Assembly (NCBI RefSeq): GCF_013002715.1
Contig: NZ_JABENB010000002.1
Span: 558,001 to 622,000, forward strand
Source: Flexivirga aerilata
GTDB lineage: Bacteria > Actinomycetota > Actinomycetes > Actinomycetales > Dermatophilaceae
Length of the DNA stretch: 64,000 nucleotides
Direction: 5' to 3'
Part shown: positions 8,347 to 18,014 of the stretch, one piece after another
Numbering within the stretch: position 1 is the first letter of the stretch
Layout of the letters: every line of letters starts with the position of its first letter
Position numbers and translations under genes: made by a program
Notes under the pieces: generated by a model
The model's input: the letters and a program-made list of their open reading frames with translations, nothing else
The model's database searches: none
Told to the model about the DNA's origin: nothing

Positions 8347-9585
8347 GTGCCCAGCGCGTTGCCCGAGGGCGAAGCGGTGCCGGTCGACGGCGCGCTTCCG
8401 GCCCAGACCGCCACATCATTGTCGACGCGACAATTCGGCATCTACCTGCACGTGCCGTTCTGCCGAGTGCGTTGCGGCTATTGCGATTTCAACACCTACA
8501 CGCTCGCCGAACTCGGCCCGCACGGCGCCGGGGTGAGCAGTTACGCCGACGCCGCGCTCGCCGAGCTGGCACTGGCCCGCGACGTCATCGAGCGCACCGG
8601 CGCCGCCTTGCCCGAGGTCAGCACCGTCTTCGTCGGAGGCGGGACGCCGACCATGCTCGCCGCCACCGACCTCGCCAGGATGCTCAGCGGGGTGCGCGAC
8701 ACCTTCGGTCTGCGACCGGACGCCGAGGTGACCACCGAGGCCAACCCGGACACGATCACCCCCCAAGTCGCCGAGACGCTCGCCGCGGGCGGGTTCACCC
8801 GCGTCAGCCTCGGCATGCAGTCGTCGGTGCCGCACGTCCTGCAGGTCCTCGAACGCACCCACGACCCCGCCGGGGTCGCCCGCGCGGTGCGCGCGGTCCG
8901 CGATGCCGGGATGCAGGTCAGCCTCGACCTCATCTACGGCACGCCGGGGGAGACCCACGACGACTGGCGCCGCAGCATCGACGACGCGATCGCCCTCGCG
9001 CCCGACCACCTCAGCGCCTACGCACTGGTCGTCGAAGAAGGCACCAAACTCGCCGCCCAGGTCCGTCGCGGCCAGGTGCGCATGCCCGATGACGACGACG
9101 AGGCCAACAAGTACGAACTGGCCGAAACCGCTTTGGCCGCAGCAGGATTCGAGTGGTACGAGATCAGCAACTGGTCGCGGACCTCGAGTGGTCGGTGCCG
9201 ACACAACGAGAGCTACTGGCGCGGCGACAACTGGTGGGGCATCGGCCCCGGGGCACACAGTCACGTCGGCGGAGTGCGCTGGTGGAACGTGAAGCACCCG
9301 GCGGGGTACGCACAACGAGTCCTCACGGGGCAGTCGCCCGGCGCCGGACGCGAACTCCTCACCCCCGCCCAGACGTATGACGAGACGGTCCTGCTCGGAG
9401 TGCGCGTCGCCGAAGGGCTGCCCCTCACCCACCTCGACGACATCGGCCGCGCCGCGATCCCCGCGCTGGTCGCCGATGGACTCCTCGACCAGTCAGCGGC
9501 AGTCGCCCCCGCACCGGCCGCGCGCCTCACCCTGCGTGGACGACTGCTCGCCGACACCGTGGTGCGCCGCCTGCTCGGCTGGTGA
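8347..9585 (+). CDS. hemW: Radical SAM protein HemW (heme chaperone)
   Basis: This 412-residue protein has the radical-SAM CX3CX2C cluster at Cys39, Cys43 and Cys46 in GIYLHVPFCRVRCGYC. It also has VGGGTPTML and SIDDAIALAPDHLSAYAL motifs typical of the HemN-like/HemW group. HemW binds heme and is thought to deliver it to respiratory enzymes; it lacks the coproporphyrinogen dehydrogenase activity of true HemN. The GTG start sits directly at the predicted transcription start. In many actinobacteria hemW lies close to lepA and hrcA, as here. Confidence 0.93.
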   Translation: MPSALPEGEAVPVDGALPAQTATSLSTRQFGIYLHVPFCRVRCGYCDFNTYTLAELGPHGAGVSSYADAALAELALARDVIERTGAALPEVSTVFVGGGTPTMLAATDLARMLSGVRDTFGLRPDAEVTTEANPDTITPQVAETLAAGGFTRVSLGMQSSVPHVLQVLERTHDPAGVARAVRAVRDAGMQVSLDLIYGTPGETHDDWRRSIDDAIALAPDHLSAYALVVEEGTKLAAQVRRGQVRMPDDDDEANKYELAETALAAAGFEWYEISNWSRTSSGRCRHNESYWRGDNWWGIGPGAHSHVGGVRWWNVKHPAGYAQRVLTGQSPGAGRELLTPAQTYDETVLLGVRVAEGLPLTHLDDIGRAAIPALVADGLLDQSAAVAPAPAARLTLRGRLLADTVVRRLLGW

Positions 9586-9672
9586 CGCCGGCTGCGCCGC
9601 TCACCGCGACCGGCTCACGACCACCCGCTCAGGACGACCCGTTCACGACGACCCGCTCACGACGGCGCGCGA

Positions 9673-10551
9673 TCACCCGCACAGGTCCAGCCCGAAATCG
9701 TGACAGCGCACGCTGTGCGTGAGGGCACCGATCGAGATAAGGTCCGGACCGGCCAGCGCGAGATCACGAACGGTGCGCTCGTTCACCCCGCCGGACACCT
9801 CGATCACGACCGGGGCGCCGTGGCGGCGCACCAGCTCGACCCCGTCGGCGATCTGCATCGGCACCATGTTGTCCAGCAACACCGCGTGCACCACGGGCTG
9901 TTTCCCCTCACGCAAACGGGCCGCATCGAAGGCAAGGACCTCGCGCAGCTGGTCGAGCGTGTCGACCTCGATCTCCACCCGCACCACGTGCCTGGAGTGC
10001 TCCGCGAGTCGTTCCAAGACCGGAGTCAGACCGCCGCCGAGCCCGATGTGGTTGTCCTTCACCAGGATTGCGTCGAATAGGCCGAAGCGATGATTGGCGC
10101 CACCACCGTCGATCACCGCCTGCTTCTCGAGCGCTCGGAGACCCGGCGTCGTCTTCCGGGTGTCGACGATCCGCGCACCGGTGCCGTCGACGAGACGCAC
10201 GAATCCTGCGGTGCGGGAAGCGATCCCGGTGAGGTGACCGAGCAGGTTGAGCGCGCTGCGTTCCGCGGTGAGGATCGACCGAGCCGGCCCGGTCACAGTC
10301 GCGACCACGTCATTCGGCGCGAGCTCTTCGCCGGCACGACGCGACCACGCCACGCGCACCCATGGGTCAACGGTCCGGAACACCGCAGTGAACGCCTCCA
10401 CCCCGGACAGCACACCGTCCTCCCGGCTCACGACGTATGCCGTGCCGGTCGCGTCCGCGGCCACCGTCGCGAGGGTGGTGATGTCGCCCGAGAGACCGAG
10501 GTCCTCGGCTAGCGCGGTGTCGACCACCCGTTGCAGATGCGCGTCGTTCAT
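9673..10551 (-). CDS. nadC: Nicotinate-nucleotide diphosphorylase (carboxylating)
   Basis: Quinolinate phosphoribosyltransferase, 292 residues, converts quinolinate and PRPP to nicotinate mononucleotide in de novo NAD synthesis. DTRKTTPGLR is at residues 130-139, KDNH at 165-168, and the EVDTLDQL and LLDNM motifs follow, all family-typical. The start overlaps the nadB stop in ATGA, indicating translational coupling. The 87-bp gap to hemW holds short CGACGACCC-type repeats and no clear terminator. Confidence 0.97.
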   Translation of the reverse strand: MNDAHLQRVVDTALAEDLGLSGDITTLATVAADATGTAYVVSREDGVLSGVEAFTAVFRTVDPWVRVAWSRRAGEELAPNDVVATVTGPARSILTAERSALNLLGHLTGIASRTAGFVRLVDGTGARIVDTRKTTPGLRALEKQAVIDGGGANHRFGLFDAILVKDNHIGLGGGLTPVLERLAEHSRHVVRVEIEVDTLDQLREVLAFDAARLREGKQPVVHAVLLDNMVPMQIADGVELVRRHGAPVVIEVSGGVNERTVRDLALAGPDLISIGALTHSVRCHDFGLDLCG

Positions 10552-12014
10552 GCTGAAACTCCTTCCGGGAGAACACTGTCGGTGCGTCGGTGGGCTCCGA
10601 CGCTGGCCGGGTGGGCGAGCGCGGAGCGGGCGATGAGCCAGGCGGCATAGGCGGCGTCGTTGCCCACGTGAGGTTCCAGCCGGTCGACGGCGGCCTGCAG
10701 CGTCGGGCCGTCGCGCAACACCCCGCAAGCGCTGTCGAGCGTCTCGCGCACCTGCGCGAGCAGCAGCGAGCCATCGTCGGACCGGGCACCGCCGCTACGC
10801 GCCCTGTCGGTGCGGCTGCGGATCGTCGCCGGGCCGGCCGGCTCGACCGTGCGCGGCCACGCGCCCGACCACGCAATCGCATCGGAGGCCGCGGCGCGCC
10901 CGGTGACGACCGCCTCGAGCAACGAGTTGGAGGCCAACCGATTGGCGCCGTGCAGCCCCGTGCGTGAGACCTCACCGATCGCCCACAAGCCGGGCACCGA
11001 CGAGCGGCCGGTGTCGTCGACGGTGACTCCGCCCATCGAATAGTGCAGCGCCGGCCGCACCGGCAGCAGGTCGCGGGTGACGTCCAGACCCGACGCCGCC
11101 GTCAGGTCGGCAACGGCCGGGAATCGCGTTGCCACACGGTCGATCCCGCGTGCATCGAGACACACCGTCCGCCCCTCGGTCAGCTGCTCCCAGACCGCGG
11201 CGGCGACGACGTCACGCGGCTGCAACTCATCGACGAAACGCGCTCCGTCGGACAGCAGGTGTGCCCCGGCGCCGCGCAACGCCTCGGTCAGCAGCGGCAT
11301 CGGATCGCGCGCGACATCGAGAGCCGTGGGGTGGAACTGCACCAGGTGCAGGTCGTCGGTGCGGGCACCCACCCGCGCCGCCAGCGCAACGCCCTGGCCT
11401 AGTGCGGTCGTCGGGTTCGTCGTGTGCGCCCAGAGGCCGCCCATGCCGCCCGTCGCGAGCATGACCCGGTCTGCGGGGATCACCTCGAGGCTGCCGTCGC
11501 GCCGGCGTACCTCGACGCCGCAGATCGCGCCGGACGCATCGGCGAGCAGCCGGGTCACGGTGTGGTGTTCGCGCACGTCGACCTGCGGCGCGGCGAGCAC
11601 CGCCTGCGCCATGGCGGCGGTGACCGCGGCGCCGGAGTGGTCGCCGGCGTGGGCGACGCGCGACCGGCTGTGACCGCCCTCGAGGGCCAGGTCGATGCTC
11701 CCGTCCGGTGCGCGGTCGAACGGCACCTCGAGCTCGACGAGCAGGCGCACCACCTCGGGCGCGACACCGGTGATGCGGTCGATGACCGCCCGATCGCCCG
11801 CGAACGCCCCTGCACGCCAGGTGTCCTCGGCGTGCAGGGCAGTGCTGTCGTCGGGGGAGAGGGCCGCGGCGATGCCGCCCTGCGCCCACGTGCTCGCCGC
11901 GCCGTCCGTGAGCGCACCCGCGGTGAGCAGGATGCAACCCTCCGGGCCGGACGCCCAGGCGCAGGTCAGTCCGGCCAGGCCCGACCCGATGACGATGAGA
12001 GGGCGGCGTGCCAT
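10548..12014 (-). CDS. nadB: L-aspartate oxidase
   Basis: This 488-residue flavoprotein oxidises L-aspartate to iminoaspartate, the substrate handed to NadA. It shows the FAD dinucleotide motif VIGSGLAGLTCA near residue 8, STWAQGGIAAAL, QFHPTAL, and the C-terminal LHGANRLASNSLLEA typical of NadB. An Arg/Ser/Gly-rich insertion ([16 protein letters not shown]) precedes the C-terminal helical domain. The start overlaps the nadA stop by one base (TGATG) and the stop overlaps nadC by four, so the three genes form one operon. Confidence 0.97.
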   Translation of the reverse strand: MARRPLIVIGSGLAGLTCAWASGPEGCILLTAGALTDGAASTWAQGGIAAALSPDDSTALHAEDTWRAGAFAGDRAVIDRITGVAPEVVRLLVELEVPFDRAPDGSIDLALEGGHSRSRVAHAGDHSGAAVTAAMAQAVLAAPQVDVREHHTVTRLLADASGAICGVEVRRRDGSLEVIPADRVMLATGGMGGLWAHTTNPTTALGQGVALAARVGARTDDLHLVQFHPTALDVARDPMPLLTEALRGAGAHLLSDGARFVDELQPRDVVAAAVWEQLTEGRTVCLDARGIDRVATRFPAVADLTAASGLDVTRDLLPVRPALHYSMGGVTVDDTGRSSVPGLWAIGEVSRTGLHGANRLASNSLLEAVVTGRAAASDAIAWSGAWPRTVEPAGPATIRSRTDRARSGGARSDDGSLLLAQVRETLDSACGVLRDGPTLQAAVDRLEPHVGNDAAYAAWLIARSALAHPASVGAHRRTDSVLPEGVSA

Positions 12015-13003
12015 CACTTGACCGCCAACATCTTGTCGATCGCGCGACGCGCCGGCTCGGCGACCGCCGGGTCCACCTGGATTTCCGGACCACCGGTCTC
12101 CAGGGCGGTGCGAATCGCGCCCAGGGTGTTGCGCTTCATGTGCGGGCACAGGTTGCACGGCCGCACGAACTCCAGGTCCGGGTGATCCGCGGCGATGTTG
12201 TCGCTCATCGAACACTCAGTGATCAGAGCGACTTTCGCGGGGCGCTGCGTCTCGACATACCGCTGCATGTCGGCGGTCGAGCCGGCGAAGTCGGCCTCGG
12301 CCACTACCTCCGGCGGGCACTCGGGGTGCGCCAGCACGGTCACACCGGGGTGGCCCTGGCGGATGTCGACGATGTCGAGCGGGGTGAAGCGCTCGTGCAC
12401 CTCGCACGCACCGGGGTGGGTGACGACCTCGACGCCGGTGAGTGCGGCGATGTTCCGCGCGAGGTATTGGTCGGGGATCATGATCACCTTGTCGACGCCG
12501 AGCGACCTGATCACCTCGACGGCGTTGCCCGAGGTGCAGCAGATGTCGCTCGCCGCCTTCACCGCGGCCGAGGTGTTGACGTAGGTGACCACCGGGGCGC
12601 CCGGGTGCTGCGCGCGCAGCGCGGCGATGTCCGCAGAGGTGATGCTCTCGGCGAGCGAGCAGCCCGAGCGCAGGTCGGGCAGCAGCACCCGCTTGGCGGG
12701 ATTGAGCAGCTTGGCGGTCTCGGCCATGAAGTGCACGCCGGCCAGCACGATGGTGCCCGCCTCGACGTGCTGGGCCTCCCGGGCGAGAGCGAGCGAGTCG
12801 CCGCGGATGTCGGCGACGCCGTGGAAGACCTCGGGCGTCATGTAGTTGTGCGCCAGGATGACCGCGTCCTGCTCCCGCTTCAGCCGGTGGATGGCCTCGA
12901 TGTCCTCGGCATACATGGCCCACTCGATCTCGGGGATCACGTGCCGGACGGCGTCGTATGCCGCCGCGTGGTCGTACGCCGGGTGGTCCTGCGTGATGCT
13001 CAT
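12014..13003 (-). CDS. nadA: Quinolinate synthase NadA
   Basis: This 329-residue [4Fe-4S] enzyme condenses iminoaspartate with dihydroxyacetone phosphate to quinolinate. Candidate cluster cysteines are Cys115 (SGCSLAES), Cys229 (HPECPP) and Cys286 (NLCPHMKR). It is the first gene of nadABC. The ATG has a good GAAGGAGCGCC ribosome-binding site. The leader carries two tandem operator-like palindromes, so NAD-responsive repression by the adjacent NrtR-type regulator is expected. Confidence 0.97.
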   Translation of the reverse strand: MSITQDHPAYDHAAAYDAVRHVIPEIEWAMYAEDIEAIHRLKREQDAVILAHNYMTPEVFHGVADIRGDSLALAREAQHVEAGTIVLAGVHFMAETAKLLNPAKRVLLPDLRSGCSLAESITSADIAALRAQHPGAPVVTYVNTSAAVKAASDICCTSGNAVEVIRSLGVDKVIMIPDQYLARNIAALTGVEVVTHPGACEVHERFTPLDIVDIRQGHPGVTVLAHPECPPEVVAEADFAGSTADMQRYVETQRPAKVALITECSMSDNIAADHPDLEFVRPCNLCPHMKRNTLGAIRTALETGGPEIQVDPAVAEPARRAIDKMLAVK

Positions 13004-13027
13004 GGCGCTCCTTCGTCGGAGATCAAA

Positions 13028-13059
13028 TGCTCGAAATGAGTATTTGCTTGAAGTGAGCA
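13028..13059 (-). promoter_or_regulatory. Two tandem NrtR/NdnR-type operators
   Basis: On the coding strand of nadA there are two 15-bp imperfect palindromes, TGCTCACTTCAAGCA (13059-13045) and TACTCATTTCGAGCA (13042-13028), separated by AA and therefore repeating every 17 bp. They differ at four positions and share the form TRCTCAYTTCRAGCA. The block ends 25 bp before the nadA start and lies in the gap between nrtR and nadA. The position and the adjacent NUDIX-type regulator argue for NAD-biosynthesis control. Confidence 0.7.
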
Positions 13060-13116
13060 TAACACCGGCGATCAGGGGGTGGTGACGGGGTGTGTGCGGT
13101 GGCGGGGTGTATGCCG

Positions 13117-14034
13117 TCAGCGGGCGGCGCGCGGGATCGGCAGCTTGGTGCCGACCTGGTCGCGCTCCTGCCGGACCGAGCGGCGGAAGCGGTAGAGCTT
13201 GGCGGGCCGGCCGCCGGTGTCGTGGGAGACCTCGCCGGTGGACTCGACCAGCTCGTGCTGCACCTCGACCGCGCGGCGGAAGTTCTGCTTGTGCACCGGC
13301 TGGCCGGCGATCGTCTCGACCGTCTCCTGCAGCTCGCCGAGGGTGAACGTCTCCGGCATGAGTTCGAAGACCACCGGGCGGTATTGCAGCTTGGCCCGCA
13401 GGCGGGACAGGCCGGTCGCGAGGATGCGTCGGTGGTCGTGCAGCATCGGCCCGGCGGTGAGCGCGGAAATCTTTGCGGCGCTTGGAGATTCGGCGACGAG
13501 GCCGGTCTCCCACAGGAGCTCGTAACGCTGCAGCGCGAGGTCGGGACGCCAGGCCCGGTCGTCGTAGCCGAAGAGGAATCGGCAGCGTTCGAGACGGTCG
13601 GCGTCGTCGCCGGCCCACCGCCTGAGCGCCGCCTCCAGCTCCTCGCCGAGACGGTCGGTGGTGCCGGCGTCGGAGTCGAGGTGGCGACGGTCCTCCCACG
13701 GCAACAGGTCGTAGAGCGCGGACCAGTCGGTCGGGCGCTCACTGCCGGAGATGTCCGCCCGGGTGAGGCCGAGGTAGGAGATCGAGACGACCCGGCGCCC
13801 GTCGGTGAAGCGCCCGAGGTCGGCGAACGTGTAGAGCTGCTCGACATACCCGAGCTCGAATCCCATGTGTTCGCGCGCAAATTCGCGCACCCCGGCCTGC
13901 AGGGACTCCTCGTCCGCGCGGAGCGGCCCGGCCGGCAGCGCCGGTGGCTCGCCGCTCGCGACGACGAACGGCCGGCCGCGGTCGACGGTCATCACCACGG
14001 CAACCAGCTCGGCCGAGAGCCCCGCATCGGTCAT
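13117..14034 (-). CDS. NrtR/NdnR-like NUDIX-domain transcriptional regulator of NAD synthesis
   Basis: This 305-residue protein has an N-terminal NUDIX fold and a C-terminal winged helix (about residues 215-300, including LGELQETVETIAGQPVHKQN). The Nudix box is degenerate (REFAREHMGF, with Arg where the catalytic second Glu should be). NrtR regulators have lost hydrolase activity in this way and sense ADP-ribose or NAD-type ligands. It lies directly upstream of nadABC in the same direction, as ndnR does in Corynebacterium glutamicum. It starts 7 bp after the DUF3097 stop. Confidence 0.87.
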   Translation of the reverse strand: MTDAGLSAELVAVVMTVDRGRPFVVASGEPPALPAGPLRADEESLQAGVREFAREHMGFELGYVEQLYTFADLGRFTDGRRVVSISYLGLTRADISGSERPTDWSALYDLLPWEDRRHLDSDAGTTDRLGEELEAALRRWAGDDADRLERCRFLFGYDDRAWRPDLALQRYELLWETGLVAESPSAAKISALTAGPMLHDHRRILATGLSRLRAKLQYRPVVFELMPETFTLGELQETVETIAGQPVHKQNFRRAVEVQHELVESTGEVSHDTGGRPAKLYRFRRSVRQERDQVGTKLPIPRAAR

Positions 14035-14041
14035 CGGGCGG

Positions 14042-14929
14042 TCAGCCGTTCGCGGTGACGAAGTCGATGAGTTCCTCGACGCGGCCGAGGAGCTCGGGCT
14101 GCAGGTCGGCATAGGTGCGCACGGTGCCGAGGATGCGCTTCCAGCCCTGCGCGACATCGGCCTGATTGGCGTGCGGCCAGCCGAGCTCGGCGAGAATGCC
14201 GTGTTTCCAAGACGTTCCGCGCGGTATGACGGGCCACTGCTCCCAGCCCAGGCGTTCCGGCCGGACCGACTGCCACACGTCGACATACGGATGCCCGAGC
14301 ACGAGCACGTCCTCCCGTGCCTCCGGTATGGCGAGAGCGTCGTCGACGATGCGCTGCTCCTTCGTGCCGGGCACCAGGTGGTCGACCAGCACGCCCATGC
14401 GCCGCTGCGCCGTCGGCGCGAAGTCACGAATGACCGCGCGCAGGTCGTCGACGCCGTCGAGTTGCTCGACGACCACGCCCTCGACGCGCAGGTCGGCGCC
14501 CCACACCTTCTCCACCAGCTCCGCGTCGTGCCGGCCCTCCACGAAGATGCGAGACCCGCGGGCGACGCGCGCGGGGGCGTCGGCGACCGCGCGCGAGCCG
14601 CTGGCGGTCCGGCTCGCGGCCTCGCGTGCCGCGGCCAGCCGGCCGGCGTCGGGGGAGGCCGGCGGGACCAGCTCGACCGGCGCGCCGTCGATCAGGAAGC
14701 CCGGGCCGAGTGGGAAGGCCCGCACCCTGCCGTGCCGGTCCTCGAGGTGCACCACCCGCATGCCGCCGGCCTTCTCGACGCCCACGATCGCGCCGCACCA
14801 GCCGGTCTCGACCTCCTCGACGACCAGGTCGCGCTCGGCCGGGATCTGCTGGGAGCGTCCGCGGGGCGGTGCCTTCCAGTCGCCGGAGAGCACGTCGGCA
14901 CCGTATCTGTCGTTCACGGGGCCAAACAT
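14042..14929 (-). CDS. DUF3097 family protein
   Basis: This protein of about 295 residues belongs to the actinobacterial DUF3097 family, recognised by the opening NDRYGADVLSGDW and by RIFVEGRHDAELVEKVWG, which resembles a TOPRIM-like nucleotidyl-transfer core. It continues through VLVDHLVPGTKEQRI. The resemblance to TOPRIM (Glu in VEGRHD, Asp in LVDHL) hints at a nucleic-acid function, but no role is established to my knowledge. Starts at 14929 (ATG) and 14917 (GTG) are both possible. It is divergent from hrcA. Confidence 0.85.
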   Translation of the reverse strand: MFGPVNDRYGADVLSGDWKAPPRGRSQQIPAERDLVVEEVETGWCGAIVGVEKAGGMRVVHLEDRHGRVRAFPLGPGFLIDGAPVELVPPASPDAGRLAAAREAASRTASGSRAVADAPARVARGSRIFVEGRHDAELVEKVWGADLRVEGVVVEQLDGVDDLRAVIRDFAPTAQRRMGVLVDHLVPGTKEQRIVDDALAIPEAREDVLVLGHPYVDVWQSVRPERLGWEQWPVIPRGTSWKHGILAELGWPHANQADVAQGWKRILGTVRTYADLQPELLGRVEELIDFVTANG

Positions 14930-14978
14930 TAGTGCGCGGTCCGGCGCATTCCGGGGAACGACTCCCGAGCACGTAGAC

Positions 14979-15005
14979 TTGGCACTCGGCATACCTGAGT
15001 GCCAA
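14979..15005 (+). promoter_or_regulatory. CIRCE operator (HrcA binding site)
   Basis: TTGGCACTC and GAGTGCCAA are perfect inverted arms separated by 9 bp, the exact geometry of the CIRCE element (consensus TTAGCACTC-N9-GAGTGCTAA). The two departures from consensus are symmetrical, so the palindrome is preserved. It lies 40 bp upstream of the hrcA ATG, implying autoregulation of hrcA-dnaJ by heat stress. Confidence 0.93.
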
Positions 15006-15045
15006 TCAGCGTTGCACGTTGACGGCGACACCGTGGGAGGTGGAC

Positions 15046-16131
15046 ATGAGCGAGGACCGCAGGCTCGAAGTGCTGCGCGCGATCGTGCAGGACTTCGTGT
15101 CGACCTCGGAGCCGGTGGGCTCGAAGGCGCTGCTCGAGCGGCACAAGCTCGGCGTCAGTGCGGCCACCGTGCGCAACGACATGGCCGCGCTCGAGGACGA
15201 CGGGCTGATCGCCGCGCCGCACACGTCGGCCGGCCGCATCCCGACCGACGCCGGCTACCGGATGTTCGTCGACAAGCTCAGCGAGGTGAAGCCGCTGTCG
15301 CGGGCCGAACGCACCGCGATCCGCACCTTCCTCGGCCAGTCGGTCGACCTCGACGACGTGATCTCACGCACCACCCGGCTGCTGTCGTCGCTGACCGGGC
15401 AGGCGGCGGTCATGCAGTATCCGTCGCTCAACACCGCGACGGTCCGGCACCTGGAGCTGGTGACGATGGCGGCCGACAAGGTGATGCTCGTCGTCATCCT
15501 GTCGACCGGGCAGGTGGAGCAGCGGGTGCTGGACCTGCCGCGTCCGCTCACCGTCGCCGAGGGCGACACCCTCGTCGGCGCGCTGCGCAGTGCCATCAAC
15601 GAGCGCAGCTCGGGGCTGCGCCGGCCCGCGGCGTCGACTGCTCTGCGCGAGTGGGCGGGCGAGCTCGGCGGCGGCACGGCGGATGGCGGGGGTGCCGGCG
15701 ATGGCGGCGGTATCGGGGATCCCGGCGACCACCGTGACGTGCAGGCCGCGCTGGTGCGGGAGATCGCGGCGGTCCTCGCCGAGGAGCGCGAGGAGCGGGT
15801 GATGCTCGCCGGCACGGCCAACCTGGCCCGGTCGAGCAACGACTTCCCGATGACGATCGGGCCGGTGCTGGAGGCGCTGGAGGAGCACGTCGTGCTGCTG
15901 CGGCTGCTCGCGCAAATGGACGGGCAGCAGATCGCCGACGGCGTCTCGGTGCGGATCGGCGCCGAGAACACCGTCGCCGGCCTCACCGGCACCTCGGTGG
16001 TCACCACGTCCTACACGGCCGGCAGCGTGGCCGGTCTCGGCGTGCTCGGCCCCACCCGGATGGATTACCCCACGACCATGGCGGCGGTGCGGGCGGTCGC
16101 TCGCTACGTCACCGACATACTCAACCAATAA
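15046..16131 (+). CDS. hrcA: Heat-inducible transcription repressor HrcA
   Basis: This 361-residue repressor binds CIRCE. The N-terminal winged helix (residues about 4-75) contains the family stretch [21 protein letters not shown] and ends [18 protein letters not shown]. The GAF-like domain follows. A Gly/Asp-rich insertion of about 20 residues (around 205-230, [18 protein letters not shown]) is unusual and probably a flexible loop. The ATG at 15046 is preceded by GGGAGGT. dnaJ follows after 21 bp. Confidence 0.96.
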   Translation: MSEDRRLEVLRAIVQDFVSTSEPVGSKALLERHKLGVSAATVRNDMAALEDDGLIAAPHTSAGRIPTDAGYRMFVDKLSEVKPLSRAERTAIRTFLGQSVDLDDVISRTTRLLSSLTGQAAVMQYPSLNTATVRHLELVTMAADKVMLVVILSTGQVEQRVLDLPRPLTVAEGDTLVGALRSAINERSSGLRRPAASTALREWAGELGGGTADGGGAGDGGGIGDPGDHRDVQAALVREIAAVLAEEREERVMLAGTANLARSSNDFPMTIGPVLEALEEHVVLLRLLAQMDGQQIADGVSVRIGAENTVAGLTGTSVVTTSYTAGSVAGLGVLGPTRMDYPTTMAAVRAVARYVTDILNQ

Positions 16132-16152
16132 CCTTCTGTTGCAAGGACTTTC

Positions 16153-17280
16153 GTGAACGACTACTACGGTGACCTCGGTGTCGCACAGAACGCCACCCAG
16201 GAAGAGATCAAGCGCGCCTACCGCAAGCTGGCGCGCAAACTGCACCCCGACGTGAACCCCACGGAGGAGGCGTCCGACCAGTTCAAGAAAATCTCCCAGG
16301 CGTATGACGTGCTGGGCGACCCCGAGAAGCGGCGTGCCTTCGACATGGGCAGCGACCCCTATGCCGGTGCCGCGGGCGCGGCCGGCTTCGGCCAGGGTTT
16401 CTCGTTCAGCGACATCATGGACGCGTTCTTCGGCGGCACCGCCGCCGGCGGCATGGGTCCGCGCTCACGCGAGCAGCGTGGGCAGGACGCGCTCATCGGC
16501 GTCGAGATCGAGCTGGGCACAGCGGTTTTCGGGGGCGCCGAGGAGCTGACCTTCGACACCGCGGTCGTCTGCAACGTCTGCCACGGTGACGGTGCCCGGC
16601 CCGGCACGGGCCGGCACACCTGCGAGATCTGCCACGGCTCGGGACAGGTGCAGCAGGTGCAGCGCTCGTTCCTCGGCCAGGTGATGACCGCGCGAGCCTG
16701 CCAGGCGTGCCGCGGCTACGGCGACATCATCGACGACCCCTGCTTCAACTGCTCCGGCGAGGGCCGCGTGCGCGACCGGCGCACGATCTCGGTCAAGGTG
16801 CCGGCCGGTGTCGACAGCGGCACCCGCATCCAGCTGACCGGCGAGGGCGAGGTCGGTCCGGGCGGCGGCCCGGCCGGTGACCTCTACGTCGAGGTGCGGG
16901 TGCGCAAGCACCCGATGTTCCAGCGACAGGGCGACGACCTGCACTGCTCGGTCGAACTCCCCATGACCGCAGCGGCGTTGGGCACCTCGCTGCCGCTGGA
17001 GACCTTCGACGGCACGCAGGACGTCGCGATCGAGGCGGGCACCCAGCCGGGCGATGTCATCACCCTGCGCGGGCTGGGCGTGACCCACCTGCGCACCCAG
17101 CAGCGCGGCGACCTGATGGTCCACGCCAACGTGCGGGTGCCCACCAAGCTCGACCCGCAGCAGGAGGAGTTGCTCCGGCAGTTCGCCAAGGAGCGCGGCG
17201 AGGAGCGGCCGGAGGCACGCTTCGGCCGTGTCGAGAAGGGTTTGTTCGGCAAGCTGCGCGACGCCTTCCAGGCCAAGTGA
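16153..17280 (+). CDS. dnaJ: Chaperone protein DnaJ (DnaJ2, hrcA-linked)
   Basis: This 375-residue Hsp40 co-chaperone of DnaK has a J domain at residues 1-65 with HPD at 31-33 and a Gly/Phe-rich region to about 100. Four CXXCXGXG-type zinc motifs follow ([32 protein letters not shown]-like), then C-terminal substrate-binding domains. Being behind hrcA marks it as the HrcA-regulated DnaJ2 type that actinobacteria carry besides the dnaK-linked copy. The start is GTG. The stop overlaps the rsmE start in GTGA. Confidence 0.96.
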   Translation: MNDYYGDLGVAQNATQEEIKRAYRKLARKLHPDVNPTEEASDQFKKISQAYDVLGDPEKRRAFDMGSDPYAGAAGAAGFGQGFSFSDIMDAFFGGTAAGGMGPRSREQRGQDALIGVEIELGTAVFGGAEELTFDTAVVCNVCHGDGARPGTGRHTCEICHGSGQVQQVQRSFLGQVMTARACQACRGYGDIIDDPCFNCSGEGRVRDRRTISVKVPAGVDSGTRIQLTGEGEVGPGGGPAGDLYVEVRVRKHPMFQRQGDDLHCSVELPMTAAALGTSLPLETFDGTQDVAIEAGTQPGDVITLRGLGVTHLRTQQRGDLMVHANVRVPTKLDPQQEELLRQFAKERGEERPEARFGRVEKGLFGKLRDAFQAK

Positions 17281-18014
17281 CCGCTCCGCTCTTCTTCACC
17301 GGCCCCGGCGCCCTGGAGGGTGCCGGGGTCGGTGACGTGATACGGGTCCTCGGCGACGAGGCGCGTCACGCCGCGGTCGTGCGGCGGATCGGCGCCGGCG
17401 AGACGGTGCAGGTCGCCGATGGCTCGGGGCGGGTGGCGGTGGGTGAGGTCGTCGCCGCAGCTCGCGACGAACTCACCGTGCGAGTCGCCGAGATCGGCGA
17501 AAGCCCAGTGCCCGCAACACGTTTCGTGCTGATGCAGGCGCTCGCGAAGGGCGGCCGCGACGAGCAGGCGGTGGAGTCCGCGACCGAGCTCGGCGTCGAC
17601 GGTGTCGTGCCGTGGCAGGCAGCGCGCAGCATCGTGCAGTGGCGGGGCGACAAGGCCGAGAAGGCCCGCCGCAAGTGGGAGTCGCTCGTGCTCGCAGCGA
17701 GCAAGCAGTCGAGGCGACCGACCGTGCCGGCCGTCGAGCCCGTGGTGTCCGGGGGCGGCGCCGTGTCGCGTGCCGGCGCGGCGGATGCGCTGATCGTGCT
17801 GCACGAGGACGCGACCCGGCCGCTGCGGGAGGTCGAGCTGCCCGATGCCGGCGAGGTGCTGCTGGTCGTCGGTCCCGAGGGCGGGATCTCGCCCGAGGAG
17901 CTCGCGGCGTTCGAGGCAGCGGGCGGAGTGACCGCCCGCCTCGGGCCGACCGTGCTGCGCGCGTCGAGTGCCGGGCCCGCGGCTCTCGCCATACTCCTCG
18001 CGCGGGAGTGGTAG
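17277..18014 (+). CDS. rsmE: 16S rRNA (uracil1498-N3)-methyltransferase RsmE
   Basis: This 245-residue SPOUT methyltransferase methylates U1498 of 16S rRNA. The N-terminal PUA-like domain includes [16 protein letters not shown]. The knotted SAM site is formed by [18 protein letters not shown] and [16 protein letters not shown] near the C-terminus; LRASSA replaces the more usual LRTETA. The GTG start overlaps the dnaJ stop by 4 bp, placing it in the hrcA-dnaJ operon. It ends immediately against the stop of the opposite-strand regulator gene, with no gap. Confidence 0.94.
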   Translation: MTAPLFFTGPGALEGAGVGDVIRVLGDEARHAAVVRRIGAGETVQVADGSGRVAVGEVVAAARDELTVRVAEIGESPVPATRFVLMQALAKGGRDEQAVESATELGVDGVVPWQAARSIVQWRGDKAEKARRKWESLVLAASKQSRRPTVPAVEPVVSGGGAVSRAGAADALIVLHEDATRPLREVELPDAGEVLLVVGPEGGISPEELAAFEAAGGVTARLGPTVLRASSAGPAALAILLAREW

